Assembly: GCA_037969195.1 (NCBI GenBank)
Contig: JBBKWZ010000170.1
Location: 1 to 16,679, forward strand
DNA from: JAHEJB01 sp037969195
Lineage (GTDB): Bacteria > Bacteroidota > Rhodothermia > Rhodothermales > Rubricoccaceae
Direction: 5' to 3'
DNA length: 16,679 bases
The first letter of the stretch is position 1. Every line of letters begins with the position of its first letter. The translations under genes were made by a program, and so were the position numbers. Shown piece after piece: positions 15,664-16,679 of the stretch. A model generated the notes under the pieces. The model had not been told where the DNA came from, searched no databases, and was given only the letters and a program-made list of their open reading frames with translations.

Positions 15664-16679
15664 GGTACAGGGAGAGTGCGGCGCGACAGAAGCTCGTGTT
15701 GGCCTACTCACTACCGATCACGGCGAAATCCAAACACCCATCTTCATGCCCGTCGGCACCGTGGGGTCGGTCAAGAGCGTTTCTCCGCGGGCGCTCGTCG
15801 GGGATGTGCAGGCCCAGATTATCCTCGGGAACACGTATCACCTGTACCTGCGACCGGGACGTGACGTGCTGTGCGAGGCAGGCGGATTGCATCGGTTCAT
15901 GGCATGGGATGGCCCGATCCTCACGGACTCGGGCGGTTTTCAGGTGTTCTCATTGTCGGGATTGCGGAAGATCTCCGAGGAAGGCGTCCAATTCCAGAGT
16001 CATCTTGACGGCTCGGCGCACACGTTCACCCCGGAGTCTGTCGTCGACGCCCAGCGCGATATCGGCTCCGACATTATGATGGTGCTCGATGAATGCCCAG
16101 CGGCGGATGTTTCAGAATCCTACGCGCGGACGTCAAACAAGCTGACCGTGCGATGGGCGACGCGCTGCAACGTCCGATGGCAAGAAACGGAGGGGATGTA
16201 CGGCCACAGTCAGGCGCTCTTTCCGATTGTGCAGGGCGTCGTTTTCCCTGAGATCCGACGCGAGTCCGCTCGGGCGCTGGTGGACCTTGATTTGCCGGGC
16301 TATGCCATCGGTGGGCTTTCCGTTGGCGAATCAGCCGATGTGATGTACGACATCGTTGAAATCTGCACGGAAGAGCTACCGCGCGAAAAACCGCGCTACC
16401 TGATGGGGGTCGGAACGCCCGCGAACCTCATCGAGAACGTTGCCCGCGGCATCGACATGTTCGACTGTGTGATGCCCACGCGCAACGCACGCAACGGCAT
16501 GCTCTTCACAACCGAAGGCATCGTCAACATCACCAATGCCAAGTGGAAGAGCTGTTTCGAGTCCATTGATCCCGGCCTGGACCATTACGCGGCAAAGACG
16601 TTCTCAAAGGCATATCTCCGGCACCTCGTCATCGCCAATGAGCCGCTGTTCATGGAGATCGCTTCCATCCAGAACCTCG
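15653..16679 (+). CDS. tgt: Queuine/preQ1 tRNA-ribosyltransferase Tgt (3' end outside window)
   Basis: Tgt exchanges guanine-34 of certain tRNAs for preQ1, a step of queuosine synthesis. The frame runs 342 codons from the ATG at 15653 to the edge, with no stop, so only the last few dozen residues should be missing. Catalytic marks are present: D92 in TDSGGFQVFSLSG, the base-pocket D146 and C148 in LDECPA (a cysteine here is typical of the bacterial, preQ1-using enzyme), GGLSVGES, and the nucleophile D271 in FDCVMPTRNARNG. Compared with E. coli Tgt as I remember it, all four zinc ligands differ: C302, C304, C307 and H333 align with L309, H311, A314 and Q340, with no gap from the nucleophile onward. 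The start overlaps the preceding gene by 11 bases, suggesting translational coupling. It continues the same strand but is not functionally related to the lipid genes in any obvious way. Confidence 0.95.
   Translation, partial: MTFEVQGECGATEARVGLLTTDHGEIQTPIFMPVGTVGSVKSVSPRALVGDVQAQIILGNTYHLYLRPGRDVLCEAGGLHRFMAWDGPILTDSGGFQVFSLSGLRKISEEGVQFQSHLDGSAHTFTPESVVDAQRDIGSDIMMVLDECPAADVSESYARTSNKLTVRWATRCNVRWQETEGMYGHSQALFPIVQGVVFPEIRRESARALVDLDLPGYAIGGLSVGESADVMYDIVEICTEELPREKPRYLMGVGTPANLIENVARGIDMFDCVMPTRNARNGMLFTTEGIVNITNAKWKSCFESIDPGLDHYAAKTFSKAYLRHLVIANEPLFMEIASIQNL

Noticed and set aside
1..16679. tRNA or rRNA genes, CRISPR arrays, insertion sequences, phage or defence genes
   Set aside because: I looked through the gaps and both strands and saw no cloverleaf-like segment, regularly spaced DNA repeats, transposase motifs or terminal inverted repeats.

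Overview
The window looks like a chromosomal housekeeping and cell-envelope region from a member of the Bacteroidota / FCB group. A Rhodothermia-like lineage is my best guess, but this is inference and I cannot name a genus. Four things point that way. A truncated secreted protein at the left edge ends in a YPNPFNP-type type IX secretion (T9SS) sorting domain. Recognisable Shine-Dalgarno sequences are nearly absent before the starts. One candidate promoter matches the Bacteroidota -7 motif TAnnTTTG. GC content is moderate and even, and I see no insertion sequences, phage genes, tRNAs, rRNAs or CRISPR arrays.

Layout. Bases 1-249 hold the C-terminal end of a T9SS cargo protein. A strong 11-bp hairpin at 321-352 separates it from a converging NOL1/NOP2/Sun-family RNA m5C methyltransferase (355-1320, minus strand). 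A 136-base divergent region follows, then clpX (1457-2734). From 2851 to the right edge every gene is on the plus strand with short gaps: a YihY/BrkB-type membrane protein (2851-3933), a TamA/BamA-family outer-membrane protein (about 3992-6208), a very large TamB (6212-11416), the lipid ABC transporter genes mlaE, mlaF and mlaD (11485-14359), an AI-2E/PerM-family permease (14365-15663), and tgt for queuosine tRNA modification (15653 to the edge).

How the genes fit together. The core, 3992-14359, puts two envelope machines side by side. TamA and TamB span from the outer to the inner membrane. MlaE, MlaF and MlaD form an inner-membrane lipid ABC transporter with an MCE-domain partner. No mlaC, mlaB or mlaA lies in the window. 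TamB-like proteins are thought to form lipid-conducting bridges, so the layout suggests TamAB may serve as, or cooperate with, the periplasmic route for MlaFED. This is inference.

Other points: a repeat array of about 100-107 residues per unit inside TamB, with a lone cysteine pair in one copy; a Tgt in which all four zinc-ligand positions are substituted while the catalytic residues are intact; and pyrimidine-rich leaders in front of several starts. I found no clearly new defence or mobile system.
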